A stretch of 64,000 nucleotides of DNA from Xenorhabdus eapokensis (GCF_001908105.1 NZ_MKGQ01000018.1:10737-74736); one strand, 5' to 3'. Shown: positions 18,075-26,776, numbered from the stretch's first letter. Notes: generated by a model from the sequence alone, not told the origin. Translations and numbers: made by a program.

Positions 18075-18959
18075 TTACATAATTCGATATTTATTACGAA
18101 TATCTCTAACCTGAGATTTTAGTTGCCCGCAACCCCCGAAAATTTCTGTGCCATCACTGATGTCTGATATGCACTGAAAACCTGCTTCGATAAGTGCCTT
18201 GGCAAAATATGGCATCTTGCCTGAAGGATTCAATGTTATTCCATTGATATCACTAACTTCATTTAAGTATTTTAACTTGATAATGAACGTGTCTTTATCC
18301 ACCAGATCTTTTAACCGTGCCAAATCCTCTTGTGAGTCATTTATTCCTTCTAACATCAGATAATTGACAATAACAGGAACACCTGTACGGTGATGATACT
18401 CTGAAAAATGGCCAAGCAGATCTTTGATACCAAATTTCGCTTTTGATGGAATCAGCATATTGCGCTGTTCGTCTGTTGTGGCATGAAGAGAGATAGAAAT
18501 CATATCAAGCGGAAGATCATAAATTTTATCTCCAGCGTGACGAATACCCACAGTCGTCAGTGTCACCCTATTTGCCAGTGTTTGTTTTTTGAACTCGGTT
18601 ATTGCGTCGCTGATCTCTTTTAGATTCAACATTGGCTCACCCATTCCAGCAAATAATATCGTATTAAGATTTTGATTATCCCTCAAAGCCCCTGAATGCA
18701 ACAAATGTTCATGACATAACAAAACCTGTTGTACTATTTGTTCTGTTGTCATATTTCCCAACGGTTGTTGCCTACCGGTTTCACAGAACACGCAACCGAC
18801 AGCACAACCGTATTGACTAGATATACAGAGATAAGGCAAATGTTGATCTGTATGAATAAAGAAAGTTGATTCAACACTTTTTCTTAAATCGAAGTCACTT
18901 GCTGATAGCAGATATTTCTTGGAGCCATTTTCTGACTCCACTATTTCGCTGATTTTCAT
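18075..18959 (-). CDS. Short RlmN/Cfr-like class A radical SAM methyltransferase homologue
   Basis: A 294-residue radical SAM protein clearly related to RlmN/Cfr. It has the 4Fe-4S motif CxxxCxxC at C52, C56 and C59, 'FAGMGEPMLN' (residues 103-112), 'ISISLHATTDEQRN', and both catalytic cysteines of class A methylases: C45 in 'LCISSQ' (position of E. coli RlmN C118) and C277 in 'GGCGQL' (position of C355). Family RlmN proteins are about 370-390 residues. This one lacks most of the N-terminal RNA-binding domain. It is the last gene of a tight minus-strand operon, 12 bases after the previous stop, with a ribosome binding site GAGAAGG. A radical methyl transfer is likely; whether the substrate is RNA, a peptide or a small molecule is unknown. 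Confidence 0.85.
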   Translation of the reverse strand: MKISEIVESENGSKKYLLSASDFDLRKSVESTFFIHTDQHLPYLCISSQYGCAVGCVFCETGRQQPLGNMTTEQIVQQVLLCHEHLLHSGALRDNQNLNTILFAGMGEPMLNLKEISDAITEFKKQTLANRVTLTTVGIRHAGDKIYDLPLDMISISLHATTDEQRNMLIPSKAKFGIKDLLGHFSEYHHRTGVPVIVNYLMLEGINDSQEDLARLKDLVDKDTFIIKLKYLNEVSDINGITLNPSGKMPYFAKALIEAGFQCISDISDGTEIFGGCGQLKSQVRDIRNKYRIM

Positions 18960-18971
18960 TTTTACACCTTC

Positions 18972-19967
18972 TCAATGTTTAGCACGGCGATGCATATCAG
19001 AGACTCCGCACATTTTGGGACTAGACAGTGGCAAATTAGATTGCATGACCTCTTGATGCGTTTTAACGGGATCAAGGAATAATTGATGAATTTCATCTAT
19101 ATTCAGTTCGGAAAAATAACTACTATTAATTCCTTGATAATCTTCTGGAACAGTGGTTGTGGTAGGAAAAACAAGTTGATCAGGATATAAACGGCCGCTC
19201 CAAAATTGGTCACCTTTATCTAATGGCCTGACCATACTAGGCTCAACAACCTCAGAAATTTTAGCGCTGTCAGGAAATCGCAGGCTGTTTTCGGCGGCTG
19301 GATAATCATGAATAACCATCCAATCGACAATATTTTGCTGTCGTTCCATGAGTGTAATATCTTTAAAAAATGCTGTTAAAACAATCGGAATAACTATCCC
19401 GCCTGTATTGCGATAATATTCAATAAAGTCGAGCCGTTTCTGTAATTGCTCATTAGTATCTAGCGCACTGACAGAAACTCTCATCTCAGCCTTAACTGCA
19501 ACCAAACGTTGCGCAACTTCATCAGTCATTTTTTTAAAGGATTTGGTGATAAAGATCATTAGTAACCCTTCTTCTCGTGCTAATTCAGCCATTCGTGTCG
19601 ATAATGGCCAATTCCATGAAGGGTCACTATTCCATCCACATCTGATGTATTTTTGTGAATCAGGTAATGCTTTTAGATCACAAGAGAAAATATTTTCATC
19701 CAAAAGATTATCGATTCGTTTACCAAAGTCGATACCATTTTCCCAACTGGAGATGGCGGAAAAACACATTCCATAACAAGCCATACTTTCTGGTAAACAA
19801 CCCGTTACCACATCTGTGGTTAAGCTATTAAATGGCAAATCACCAGCGATTCCTGCCCTGATTAACATAGGTTCAGCCGGACTTAGTTCGCGCCCTTGAG
19901 TATATTTTCGATTACTGTTTCTAACCAATTGAGTAATGGATTTTTCTTGTTCTTTAGTAAGGTTCAT
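18972..19967 (-). CDS. Radical-SAM-like protein with atypical Cys cluster
   Basis: A 331-residue protein I do not recognise as a named family. A three-cysteine motif C57-x6-C64-x3-C68 ('GCLPESMACYGMC') lies where radical SAM enzymes carry CxxxCxxC. Downstream text is TIM-barrel-like: 'YIRCGWNSDPSWNWPLSTRM', 'LLMIFITKSFKKMTDE', then 'RVSVSALDT', 'KRLDFIEYYRNTGG' and 'IVIPIVLTAF', resembling the layout of DUF5131 or photoproduct-lyase-like radical SAM proteins. Extra cysteines are C96, C110 and C320. The start is ATG 19967, preceded by GGGGGAG and one base after the upstream TGA, so it is translationally coupled to the oxygenase. Function unknown; the radical SAM assignment is inferred. Confidence 0.6.
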   Translation of the reverse strand: MNLTKEQEKSITQLVRNSNRKYTQGRELSPAEPMLIRAGIAGDLPFNSLTTDVVTGCLPESMACYGMCFSAISSWENGIDFGKRIDNLLDENIFSCDLKALPDSQKYIRCGWNSDPSWNWPLSTRMAELAREEGLLMIFITKSFKKMTDEVAQRLVAVKAEMRVSVSALDTNEQLQKRLDFIEYYRNTGGIVIPIVLTAFFKDITLMERQQNIVDWMVIHDYPAAENSLRFPDSAKISEVVEPSMVRPLDKGDQFWSGRLYPDQLVFPTTTTVPEDYQGINSSYFSELNIDEIHQLFLDPVKTHQEVMQSNLPLSSPKMCGVSDMHRRAKH

Positions 19968-19968
19968 A

Positions 19969-20814
19969 TCAAACTCCCCCAACAATCCAACCAGGTATTT
20001 CAGGTTGGTAAGATGTATCAGGATATATTTTCAATCCTTTGATAAATCTATTTCCGGTGAAACATTCACGGCGGTGTAAAAGCTGGCTATTATCATATAG
20101 CAGCAAATCCCCCTCTTCCCATTGGTGTGAATAAATATTTTCTGGTGATAAAATCTTATCTAAAATGGATTTTTTGAGAATGTCGGAGCTTGGTAAAATT
20201 TCTTCATCGCGGAAAAATGCGATAGTATTTTCACTGACATAAACATAATGTTTTTTTGTTTGCACATTTTCAAGAATGACAGGATGGGCAACTGTAATAT
20301 GGGGCACATTGTCATGTGAAGATGCAGGCTGGCGAGTAGAATACAAGTTACTCAGTATTGACACTTCATCATAGGTAAAAGCGAGATGATTTACTGATGT
20401 TGAAGCGAAAGAGGTATTACCACCGCTAAATTGCACGACTTCACCATATAAGATGCTAACTGAAGCCGGATTAATTCTAAACTCCTGATCAGAATGCCAA
20501 TAATCGGTATCATTGCCGGCAAAACCCAGTAATTCACCTTGACTATCACGAAGATTAGTCAAATAAGCGACATATTTTCGGTTGTCGGACAACGAAATTT
20601 TTCTGGCAGGTTCTTCGAGTTTTCCGCTTCCTATCTGTTTCGCAAAATTCACCAGTACTTCATCATCCATCTTTTGATTCTTGAAAATCAACAGAGCATA
20701 CTTTGATAAGCACAATTTTATTTCTTTATACTCTTCTGATGATAACTCTGAAACATTTTGGCAAGTTATATAAGCACCAAAACTTCCTTTAATAGGCTCA
20801 ATTATAAGTGACAT
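19969..20814 (-). CDS. Fe(II)/2-oxoglutarate-dependent oxygenase (TauD/clavaminate synthase-like)
   Basis: A 281-residue oxygenase of normal TauD-family length. The iron-binding facial triad is visible: H107 and D109 in 'YWHSDQEF' and H247 in 'DNSQLLHRREC', with R256 ('GNRFIKG') as the likely 2-oxoglutarate-binding arginine. These enzymes hydroxylate, desaturate or halogenate small molecules using O2 and 2-oxoglutarate. A ribosome binding site GGGGA precedes the ATG. It is the first gene of an operon with a radical-SAM-like protein and a short RlmN-like enzyme. The family resembles amino-acid or tailoring oxygenases of biosynthetic clusters. Substrate unknown. Confidence 0.85.
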   Translation of the reverse strand: MSLIIEPIKGSFGAYITCQNVSELSSEEYKEIKLCLSKYALLIFKNQKMDDEVLVNFAKQIGSGKLEEPARKISLSDNRKYVAYLTNLRDSQGELLGFAGNDTDYWHSDQEFRINPASVSILYGEVVQFSGGNTSFASTSVNHLAFTYDEVSILSNLYSTRQPASSHDNVPHITVAHPVILENVQTKKHYVYVSENTIAFFRDEEILPSSDILKKSILDKILSPENIYSHQWEEGDLLLYDNSQLLHRRECFTGNRFIKGLKIYPDTSYQPEIPGWIVGGV

Positions 20815-21383
20815 ATATTGTCCCCATAAAAATATTTATTTTGTTAAACATTATTAGCTAGTGGTGATTACTGGTGGTTTTATCATTTTTATTGATGTTA
20901 ACTCCTTTTTTGTTAAAAACATTAAATGTTGTAGCAGATATAACGTTATATCAAAATAACTGAAAGCAAAATGATAAGCATTGTTTAACTTATTACTTTA
21001 TTATTTTTATTTTTAATAATATCAAATATACTTATATATTCATTTTTTAATGCTTTTAATCTTTAGCGAGATTCAATAATATTCTTTATGATCCTTATCT
21101 ATCAGTTATATTTAATTAACTTATGAGAAATTATGAAAATGTTAATAAAACAATCTGACTTAATATTTAAAAATTAAATTTACAGTCTTATTGAATGCTA
21201 ATTTTTTGATTTAAACATCAATAACTTCAGTTCGCATTTAAAATGTTTTTATTTTGTGATAATAATCGCATTATTACTATCTGAAATAAAAAAGAGCTTA
21301 CATCTACCTAAGCTCTTTTTTGAGTTAAAAAATTATTTTTCAATTAATTAAACAATATCGCTGAATATTTAATCTTGTGTTTA
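20815..21383. other. Very AT-rich gap upstream of the oxygenase operon
   Basis: This 569-base gap holds the decarboxylase terminator (21288-21321) and must hold the oxygenase operon promoter. A strong minus-strand Shine-Dalgarno sequence (AAAAAAGGAG, near 20902-20911) has no ATG at normal spacing; the next ATG opens a ten-codon frame (20854-20886). Otherwise I see no gene. Confidence 0.5.
21288..21321. terminator. Terminator of the PLP decarboxylase gene
   Basis: AAAAAAGAGCTTA (21288-21300) and TAAGCTCTTTTTT (21309-21321) form a 13-bp stem with flanking A and T runs, a typical bidirectional intrinsic terminator. It separates the decarboxylase transcript from the downstream oxygenase operon. 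Confidence 0.85.
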
Positions 21384-23333
21384 TTAACTAATAAATGAAA
21401 CTTCTAATTCTAGTTTAGAACGAGATTTTTTCTCTTCTTCATCAATAACTTGGCTCAATTTTTTAACAAAGATAGCTTGAAGCTGCTGCCAGAATTCTTC
21501 AAAATGCTCTTCATTGCGTAAACAATAAGTCATTACCGCTGCTCTCAGCACATAGATATTGCGAACTTTCTCCCATTCACTACGGCTAAAACCACATTTC
21601 TCGGTATAATGCCACGGTGTATCACCATATTCTTTATAATCTAATATGGTTGATGATGTGAGAAAATCGTTGGTATAGGCACGTCCTGTGGAGTATGAAC
21701 AAAGCTCGTATAGACGCTTGTTGAGCGCATTATGATTGCTCAGGCTTTCATTCCCCATTTCTTTGAACGTAAAGTTGATCATATGGAAATCAGGTGATGG
21801 AAAGATATGCACTTCAAATCGATGCTTACCGATTTCTATTGGTGGTAAGTTTGCTAATTTATTCAATAGCCTTTGTGCTGTAACAATGCCCGCCGCAATT
21901 ATTTTCCCATATCCATTAATATTTAAAGGTAACAGACGATGGGCAGCCCAAAGTGCCGCTGCTGTTGCTCCCGATTTTGAACCTTCCATAATGGATGAAC
22001 CTAGAATTCCTCGGCTGGTAGTATTTGTTTCATCATCATGGCCTTCAAATACATATGCTGCATGTGAAGAGATTAATTCGAGAATACGCTTATCTTTCAT
22101 GCAAATAGCACCCGCTGCATATTGAATGAAGCCAACTTTATGCGGATCTACGGTAATCGAGTCAACGTCTTTCAATGCTTTGAAGCTTTGGTAAACTTCA
22201 GGTTTTGGCCAACTCATATTTTCCGGTATGATCCCCACTGAACGGTGGTAACTGGCTAGTTCATCATATTCTACAAATTCTCCCTGCTCATTCAGGAGCA
22301 TGGAACATGCATATCCTGCATAGGCAGCATCAACGTGAATATAGAATGATTCGCCATAACGTTCTTCACACTCTTTCCTCAACGCAATAATTTCATCAAT
22401 CCGATCAATGGCTCCAACTTCAGTCGTTCCCACCACGGCAATCATTGCCAGGATTGGTTCACCTTGTTCAATTAATTCAAAGGTAATTTTCCGCATTTGG
22501 GCAATGTCAGTTTGATAGTTTCCATTTACAGGTAATGGAATAATGTTTTCTTGGCCAATACCAAAAATATCTGCGGCCTTCATCCAAGAATAGTGCTTGG
22601 ATTGTGGAACCAATAATTTGCCCAGAATTTCCGCTTTAGCTCCCATACCACGGCATGTCATATCGCGAATTTCTTCAAATAGTCCACGTTTTTGCAGTTC
22701 GGTAATAAGATCCAAAAGTTCAGCGGTTGGCATATTTTTCAATTGCCGGGATGTCTTATGTTCAATGAGATCTTTTGCTTTAGGGTGTTGAGATATTGCA
22801 AAAGGCAATGTTTTTAAATTTCTGGCTACCCACAACCCTTCATAATTAGCCACTGTCCCTCCAGAAGTAATATGCCCCCAAGATTTTTGCTGGTCATAAC
22901 CAAACATGCGGCACAGATCTAATCCTGATTCAAGCTCTAATTCTGTTGTTGTTGGGGATGCTTCATAGCTACAGTTATTCGGGTTGTACATCATGGCCAT
23001 AACGTAAGCAAGATTAGAAACCATTAAGGTATCACTGCTGATATGACCAAGATAACGGGGGGAGAAAAAAGGAATAGATGTATTTTTCAGTTTTGCTGAC
23101 AACTGATTTAAGATCCCTTCTGTGCGATAAAGCGTTTCTCTATAGTTATGCTCATAGCGAGCAACGGATGTTACCGAGGTTGAATCTTCGGGGTGAAAAC
23201 CTGAACGCCAATGTAAATGTTCGCTCACTGCGTAATCCATCATCTCTCTAAAAAAGACAGCGTTTTCTGATTTTGGTCCCAAAAACAATGCATCTACATT
23301 TAAATTCGGATGAAATTGTTTAGTCATAATCAT
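21384..23333 (-). CDS. PLP-dependent group II decarboxylase (tyrosine-decarboxylase-like)
   Basis: A 649-residue PLP enzyme. The long form resembles the bacterial tyrosine decarboxylases of Enterococcus/Lactobacillus (about 620 residues) more than the 470-residue glutamate decarboxylases. The PLP lysine is K399 in 'ITVDPHKVGFIQ'; other marks are 'RYLGHISSDTLMVSNLAYVM', 'GHITSGGTVANYEGLW' and 'YIHVDAAYAGYA'. The reaction is expected to be decarboxylation of an aromatic amino acid such as tyrosine or DOPA to the amine, though the substrate is inferred. The start at 23333 has AAAAGG six bases upstream. The gene stands alone, with its own terminator and a structured leader, between the oxygenase operon and a DmsC-like gene. 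Confidence 0.85.
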   Translation of the reverse strand: MIMTKQFHPNLNVDALFLGPKSENAVFFREMMDYAVSEHLHWRSGFHPEDSTSVTSVARYEHNYRETLYRTEGILNQLSAKLKNTSIPFFSPRYLGHISSDTLMVSNLAYVMAMMYNPNNCSYEASPTTTELELESGLDLCRMFGYDQQKSWGHITSGGTVANYEGLWVARNLKTLPFAISQHPKAKDLIEHKTSRQLKNMPTAELLDLITELQKRGLFEEIRDMTCRGMGAKAEILGKLLVPQSKHYSWMKAADIFGIGQENIIPLPVNGNYQTDIAQMRKITFELIEQGEPILAMIAVVGTTEVGAIDRIDEIIALRKECEERYGESFYIHVDAAYAGYACSMLLNEQGEFVEYDELASYHRSVGIIPENMSWPKPEVYQSFKALKDVDSITVDPHKVGFIQYAAGAICMKDKRILELISSHAAYVFEGHDDETNTTSRGILGSSIMEGSKSGATAAALWAAHRLLPLNINGYGKIIAAGIVTAQRLLNKLANLPPIEIGKHRFEVHIFPSPDFHMINFTFKEMGNESLSNHNALNKRLYELCSYSTGRAYTNDFLTSSTILDYKEYGDTPWHYTEKCGFSRSEWEKVRNIYVLRAAVMTYCLRNEEHFEEFWQQLQAIFVKKLSQVIDEEEKKSRSKLELEVSFIS

Positions 23334-23800
23334 GTAACCTTTTAATTGATTCTTTTTTATCTTGTCTTATATTAAATTTTTATAAAATTATTAATATATT
23401 TGTTTTTATTTTCTGTTTTAACGGCAAATGCCTTGCGGAGATGATAAAATCCCCACAATAACTGACAGAAAATAAGTTGTTTGATTTTCGATCATTGCAA
23501 TTGCATAAAAAACATTCTGCAATGTTATGCCGAATAAATCTATTTTATATAGATATGAAAAATAATTCTTATATTATTGATAATAAGTTAATAATTAACT
23601 TTAATTTTGTGCGCTACCACAAAGAAATGAAAATAATATCCTATAGTATATAGATGGAAATATTTCCATTGAAACTATAAGTGTGGTTACTTTAATGCCT
23701 AATGGAAACTGTTACGTTGTCACAGTTTCCATTATATAGAAAGAAGAGTGGAAAGAATGGGATAGTCAATTGAGACAGTATGAATTATCTATCATACGTT
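23334..23800. other. Structured gap between DmsC-like and decarboxylase genes
   Basis: The gap of 467 bases has several symmetric elements: the three-stem leader candidate at 23406-23475, the palindrome TGCAATTGCA (23496-23505), the 14-bp palindrome TGGAAATATTTCCA (23655-23668), and a 12-bp hairpin AATGGAAACTGT/ACAGTTTCCATT (23701-23733) that may end the DmsC-like transcript. No coding frame is visible. Confidence 0.55.
23406..23475 (-). promoter_or_regulatory. Candidate structured 5' leader of the decarboxylase mRNA
   Basis: Read as minus-strand RNA this 70-base segment can fold into a three-way junction. P1 is 11 perfect pairs (23475-23465 with 23416-23406). P2 is GUGGGGAU/AUCUCCGC, 8 pairs including two G-U. 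P3 is a small GGC/GCC stem. It ends 72 bases before the decarboxylase ATG. No U tract follows P1, so a simple intrinsic terminator is unlikely. A riboswitch, regulatory leader or protein operator are possible. Confidence 0.35.
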
Positions 23801-24688
23801 TCACAGAATAAAAAATGTATATTGATTGATCACTTCAGCAACAAACATGATAGCTGCCCCGATGAGAATAGAGTGATTTTTATTACTCAATGAATTATCT
23901 CTTGTTTTCCATAAGGAAAAAGTCCAGATTGCCATTGCAATAATATATAGGCACCATGAAAGCATTCTTAATCCAAAAGCGCTTTTGATATTGAATTCAG
24001 CTTGATGTGGAAAAATAACATTATCATTAACGATTGTAATTTCTGATAACCACTCCATATAAGCAGGTTGTTCAATCAATCGCATGGTGACACTTATGAA
24101 AACAACCAGCAAAGCTGCCATCACGAATTTGATAGACAATCTTCCTCGAAGATATTTTTCTAATGGATAGGAAATAAATGACAGTGCCAATGCAGGTCCC
24201 AATGTAAAAACTGCGCTATAAAATAAAAAATAGGTGTTAATGTTTGCCCAAGTGATCATGGCGCTATTAACATAAATAATTGCCATATAGTAAAGGTCAA
24301 TTAAGCCAATAACTCCAATTACCAGCATAATATAAATATATGCGCGCTTTATAAGCGAAAATAAAAGTGTGTATAAGACCAGCAAACCAAAATAAATAAC
24401 AGCAAAAATTGTTTCTATGTTTACCCATTTATGTATTACGTTCTGCAATACGTGATAAACACCAAATGGGTATTCTATAAAGTTCAAAGAAGCAACCAAT
24501 CCTATCCCTGCTAATACACTACTGGTTAATAATGTTCTTAGTAATATTTTTTGTACAAAAGTGGTCACTGAATGTTGCCATGTGTTTGACTCATGCTTAA
24601 TCCAGTAAGTATAAAGCCCGCTCATTAATACAAGCCCCACCGAGCTCTGTACTATCATTGTAAATGCAATTAATGGCCATTCACTCAT
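23801..24688 (-). CDS. Orphan DmsC-like membrane anchor subunit
   Basis: A 295-residue protein with about eight membrane helices. The N terminus 'MSEWPLIAFTMIVQSSVGLV' and overall length match the DmsC/YnfH family, the quinol-oxidising membrane anchor of DMSO-reductase-type molybdoenzymes. No DmsA-like or DmsB-like gene is adjacent, so its catalytic partner is missing from the window. It is divergent from fnr with 260 bases between, so anaerobic expression is plausible. It could have been recruited as an anchor for another enzyme; this is not shown. Confidence 0.7.
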   Translation of the reverse strand: MSEWPLIAFTMIVQSSVGLVLMSGLYTYWIKHESNTWQHSVTTFVQKILLRTLLTSSVLAGIGLVASLNFIEYPFGVYHVLQNVIHKWVNIETIFAVIYFGLLVLYTLLFSLIKRAYIYIMLVIGVIGLIDLYYMAIIYVNSAMITWANINTYFLFYSAVFTLGPALALSFISYPLEKYLRGRLSIKFVMAALLVVFISVTMRLIEQPAYMEWLSEITIVNDNVIFPHQAEFNIKSAFGLRMLSWCLYIIAMAIWTFSLWKTRDNSLSNKNHSILIGAAIMFVAEVINQYTFFIL

Positions 24689-24913
24689 GTCACAACCCTA
24701 CTCCATCTATCCGCAACCAAATAACATCATCGATGTGTATTATATCCATATATTATTAATTAAATTTCAGTTTAATAGATATATTATATTGAATGGCTAG
24801 AATTTTACACAATCTCGACGTTAATACAAAAAATTTTATTTCCACCAGTGATGATAAATACCGCGATTAATGGCAGTATCTTGCTCTTATCAGAGCAACC
24901 TAAATATGTTAAG

Positions 24914-24927
24914 TTTACACATATCAA
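24914..24927 (+). promoter_or_regulatory. Candidate FNR autoregulatory box
   Basis: TTTAC-ACAT-ATCAA lies 21 bases upstream of the fnr ATG. It matches the FNR consensus TTGATNNNNATCAA in the right half and differs at two positions in the left. E. coli fnr is repressed by FNR from a box close to its start, so the position is right. Confidence 0.45.
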
Positions 24928-24948
24928 TCACTTCTAATGAGCATCCCT

Positions 24949-25704
24949 ATGATCCCGGAAAAACGTATTATTCGTCGGATTCAATCTGGCGGTTGTGCAA
25001 TCCACTGTCAGGATTGTAGCATTAGCCAGCTTTGCATTCCTTTTACCTTAAATGAACATGAACTTGATCAGCTTGACAACATTATTGAGCGTAAGAAACC
25101 TATCCAGAAAGGGCAAACATTATTTAAGGCTGGTGATACATTAAAATCACTCTATGCCATCCGTTCTGGGACCATCAAAAGCTATACTATTACCGAAGAA
25201 GGTGATGAACAAATTACAGGTTTCCACCTTGCGGGTGATTTAGTTGGATTTGATGCCATCATTAATACTGAACATCCAAGCTTTGCCCAGGCTTTGGAAA
25301 CTTCAATGGTATGTGAAATTCCATTTGAAACGCTGGATGATCTTTCTGGAAAAATGCCTAATCTCCGCCAGCAAATGATGCGTTTGATGAGTGGAGAAAT
25401 CAAAGGTGACCAAGAAATGATCCTGCTGCTTTCCAAAAAGAACGCAGAAGAGAGATTGGCGGCTTTTGTTTACAATCTGTCTCGCCGCTTTTCACAGCGA
25501 GGTTTTTCTCCTCGTGAATTTCGCCTAACCATGACACGTGGTGACATTGGTAATTACTTAGGCCTGACTGTTGAGACAATTAGTCGCCTACTTGGTCGCT
25601 TCCAGAAAAACGGAATTTTAGCTGTCAAAGGTAAGTATATTGCGATCGAAGATATGAATAAATTGTCAGAGTTGGTTGGTAAGTCACCGGCTAATGTGTC
25701 CTAA
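24949..25704 (+). CDS. fnr: FNR, oxygen-responsive global regulator
   Basis: A 251-residue CRP/FNR regulator nearly identical to E. coli FNR. The Fe-S cysteines C20, C23 and C29 are in '[14 protein letters not shown]', and the fourth lies in '[10 protein letters not shown]'. A cAMP-binding-type beta-roll and dimerisation helix follow. The C-terminal helix-turn-helix is '[20 protein letters not shown]'. It activates anaerobic respiration genes when its 4Fe-4S cluster is intact. The start is ATG 24949 ('MIPEKRI'), as in E. coli, rather than the upstream in-frame ATG at 24937. It is followed by uspE as in E. coli. Confidence 0.97.
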   Translation: MIPEKRIIRRIQSGGCAIHCQDCSISQLCIPFTLNEHELDQLDNIIERKKPIQKGQTLFKAGDTLKSLYAIRSGTIKSYTITEEGDEQITGFHLAGDLVGFDAIINTEHPSFAQALETSMVCEIPFETLDDLSGKMPNLRQQMMRLMSGEIKGDQEMILLLSKKNAEERLAAFVYNLSRRFSQRGFSPREFRLTMTRGDIGNYLGLTVETISRLLGRFQKNGILAVKGKYIAIEDMNKLSELVGKSPANVS

Positions 25705-25721
25705 CGTTAGTTAAATTTTAG

Positions 25722-25750
25722 GCCAGATCATTATATTTTGCTGATCTGGC
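25722..25750 (+). terminator. Terminator of fnr
   Basis: GCCAGATCA and TGATCTGGC form a 9-bp stem shortly after the fnr stop, with only a weak T-rich tail (TTACTCTTATCTT). Confidence 0.6.
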
Positions 25751-25831
25751 TTACTCTTATCTTGTTATAGTTATCTATATTGGTTTATCTTCTGTATGGA
25801 AGAGGCATTCACACTCTGTGAGGAACTCAAT

Positions 25832-26776
25832 ATGGCAAACTACCAAAATCTCTTGGTTGCAATTGACCCTAATCAGGATGATCAGCCCGCATTAAGACGC
25901 GCAGTCTATATCGTGCAGCGCAATGGTGGGCAGATTAAAGCGTTTTTACCGATTTATGACCTTTCATATGAAATGACTACCTTACTTTCTCCAGAAGAAA
26001 GAAATGCTATGCGAAAAGGTGTTATAGGCCAACGAGTCGCTTGGATAAAACAACAAGCCCATTACTACCTTGAATCAGGTATTGATATTGAGATAAAAGT
26101 AGTCTGGCATAATCGCCCTTATGAAGCCATCATTCAAGAAATTATTACTGAAAATCACGACTTATTATTGAAAATGGCACATCAACATTCCCGATTGGAA
26201 TCGATTATTTTTACTCCACTTGACTGGCATCTGCTACGTAAGTGCCCTTGCCCAGTCTGGATGGTAAAAGATCAAGTATGGCCAGAAAATGGTTCTGCTG
26301 TTGTGGCTGTCAATTTATCTAATGAAGAACCTTATCATAATGAATTGAATCTGAAATTGGTGCGTGAGACACAAGAACTTGCCAATCGAATTGTAAAAGA
26401 CCCTCTAATCCATCTTGTTAGTGCTTATCCAGTAGCCCCTTTAAATATTGCTGCTGAATTGCCTGACTTTGACCCTAATGTGTATAACCAGGCATTGCGC
26501 GGCCAACATTTGATCGCCATGAAAGAGTTGAGACAGAAATTCTATATTGATGAGCAACAAACTCACGTTCATGAAGGTATACCGGAAAAAGTCATTCCTG
26601 AAATATGTGATGAACTAAATGCTGGCGTGGTTGTTTTAGGTATTCTCGGCCGAACTGGGTTATCAGCCGCGTTTCTTGGCAATACGGCCGAACATGTCGT
26701 CGATCCGCTAAAATGTGATTTATTGGCTATAAAACCTGATGGATTTGTTTGCCCAATCAAGATAGATGTAGAGTAA
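25832..26776 (+). CDS. uspE: UspE, tandem universal stress protein
   Basis: A 314-residue protein made of two Usp domains, closely matching E. coli UspE throughout ('[15 protein letters not shown]', '[17 protein letters not shown]', '[16 protein letters not shown]'). It is a cytoplasmic stress protein involved in motility, adhesion and resistance to DNA damage. The start is ATG 25832, giving the usual 'MANYQNLL' beginning with GAGGAACTC upstream; the earlier ATG 25796 adds an unsupported extension. It lies directly downstream of fnr, as in E. coli. Confidence 0.95.
   Translation: MANYQNLLVAIDPNQDDQPALRRAVYIVQRNGGQIKAFLPIYDLSYEMTTLLSPEERNAMRKGVIGQRVAWIKQQAHYYLESGIDIEIKVVWHNRPYEAIIQEIITENHDLLLKMAHQHSRLESIIFTPLDWHLLRKCPCPVWMVKDQVWPENGSAVVAVNLSNEEPYHNELNLKLVRETQELANRIVKDPLIHLVSAYPVAPLNIAAELPDFDPNVYNQALRGQHLIAMKELRQKFYIDEQQTHVHEGIPEKVIPEICDELNAGVVVLGILGRTGLSAAFLGNTAEHVVDPLKCDLLAIKPDGFVCPIKIDVE

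Noticed and set aside
19969..20814. Oxygenase as IsnB of the rhabduscin (isonitrile) pathway
   Set aside because: No isonitrile synthase (IsnA) or glycosyltransferase gene adjoins it, and the partners are radical SAM-type proteins.
21384..23333. Decarboxylase as glutamate decarboxylase GadB
   Set aside because: It is about 180 residues too long and no glutamate antiporter gene is present; the long form resembles bacterial tyrosine decarboxylases.
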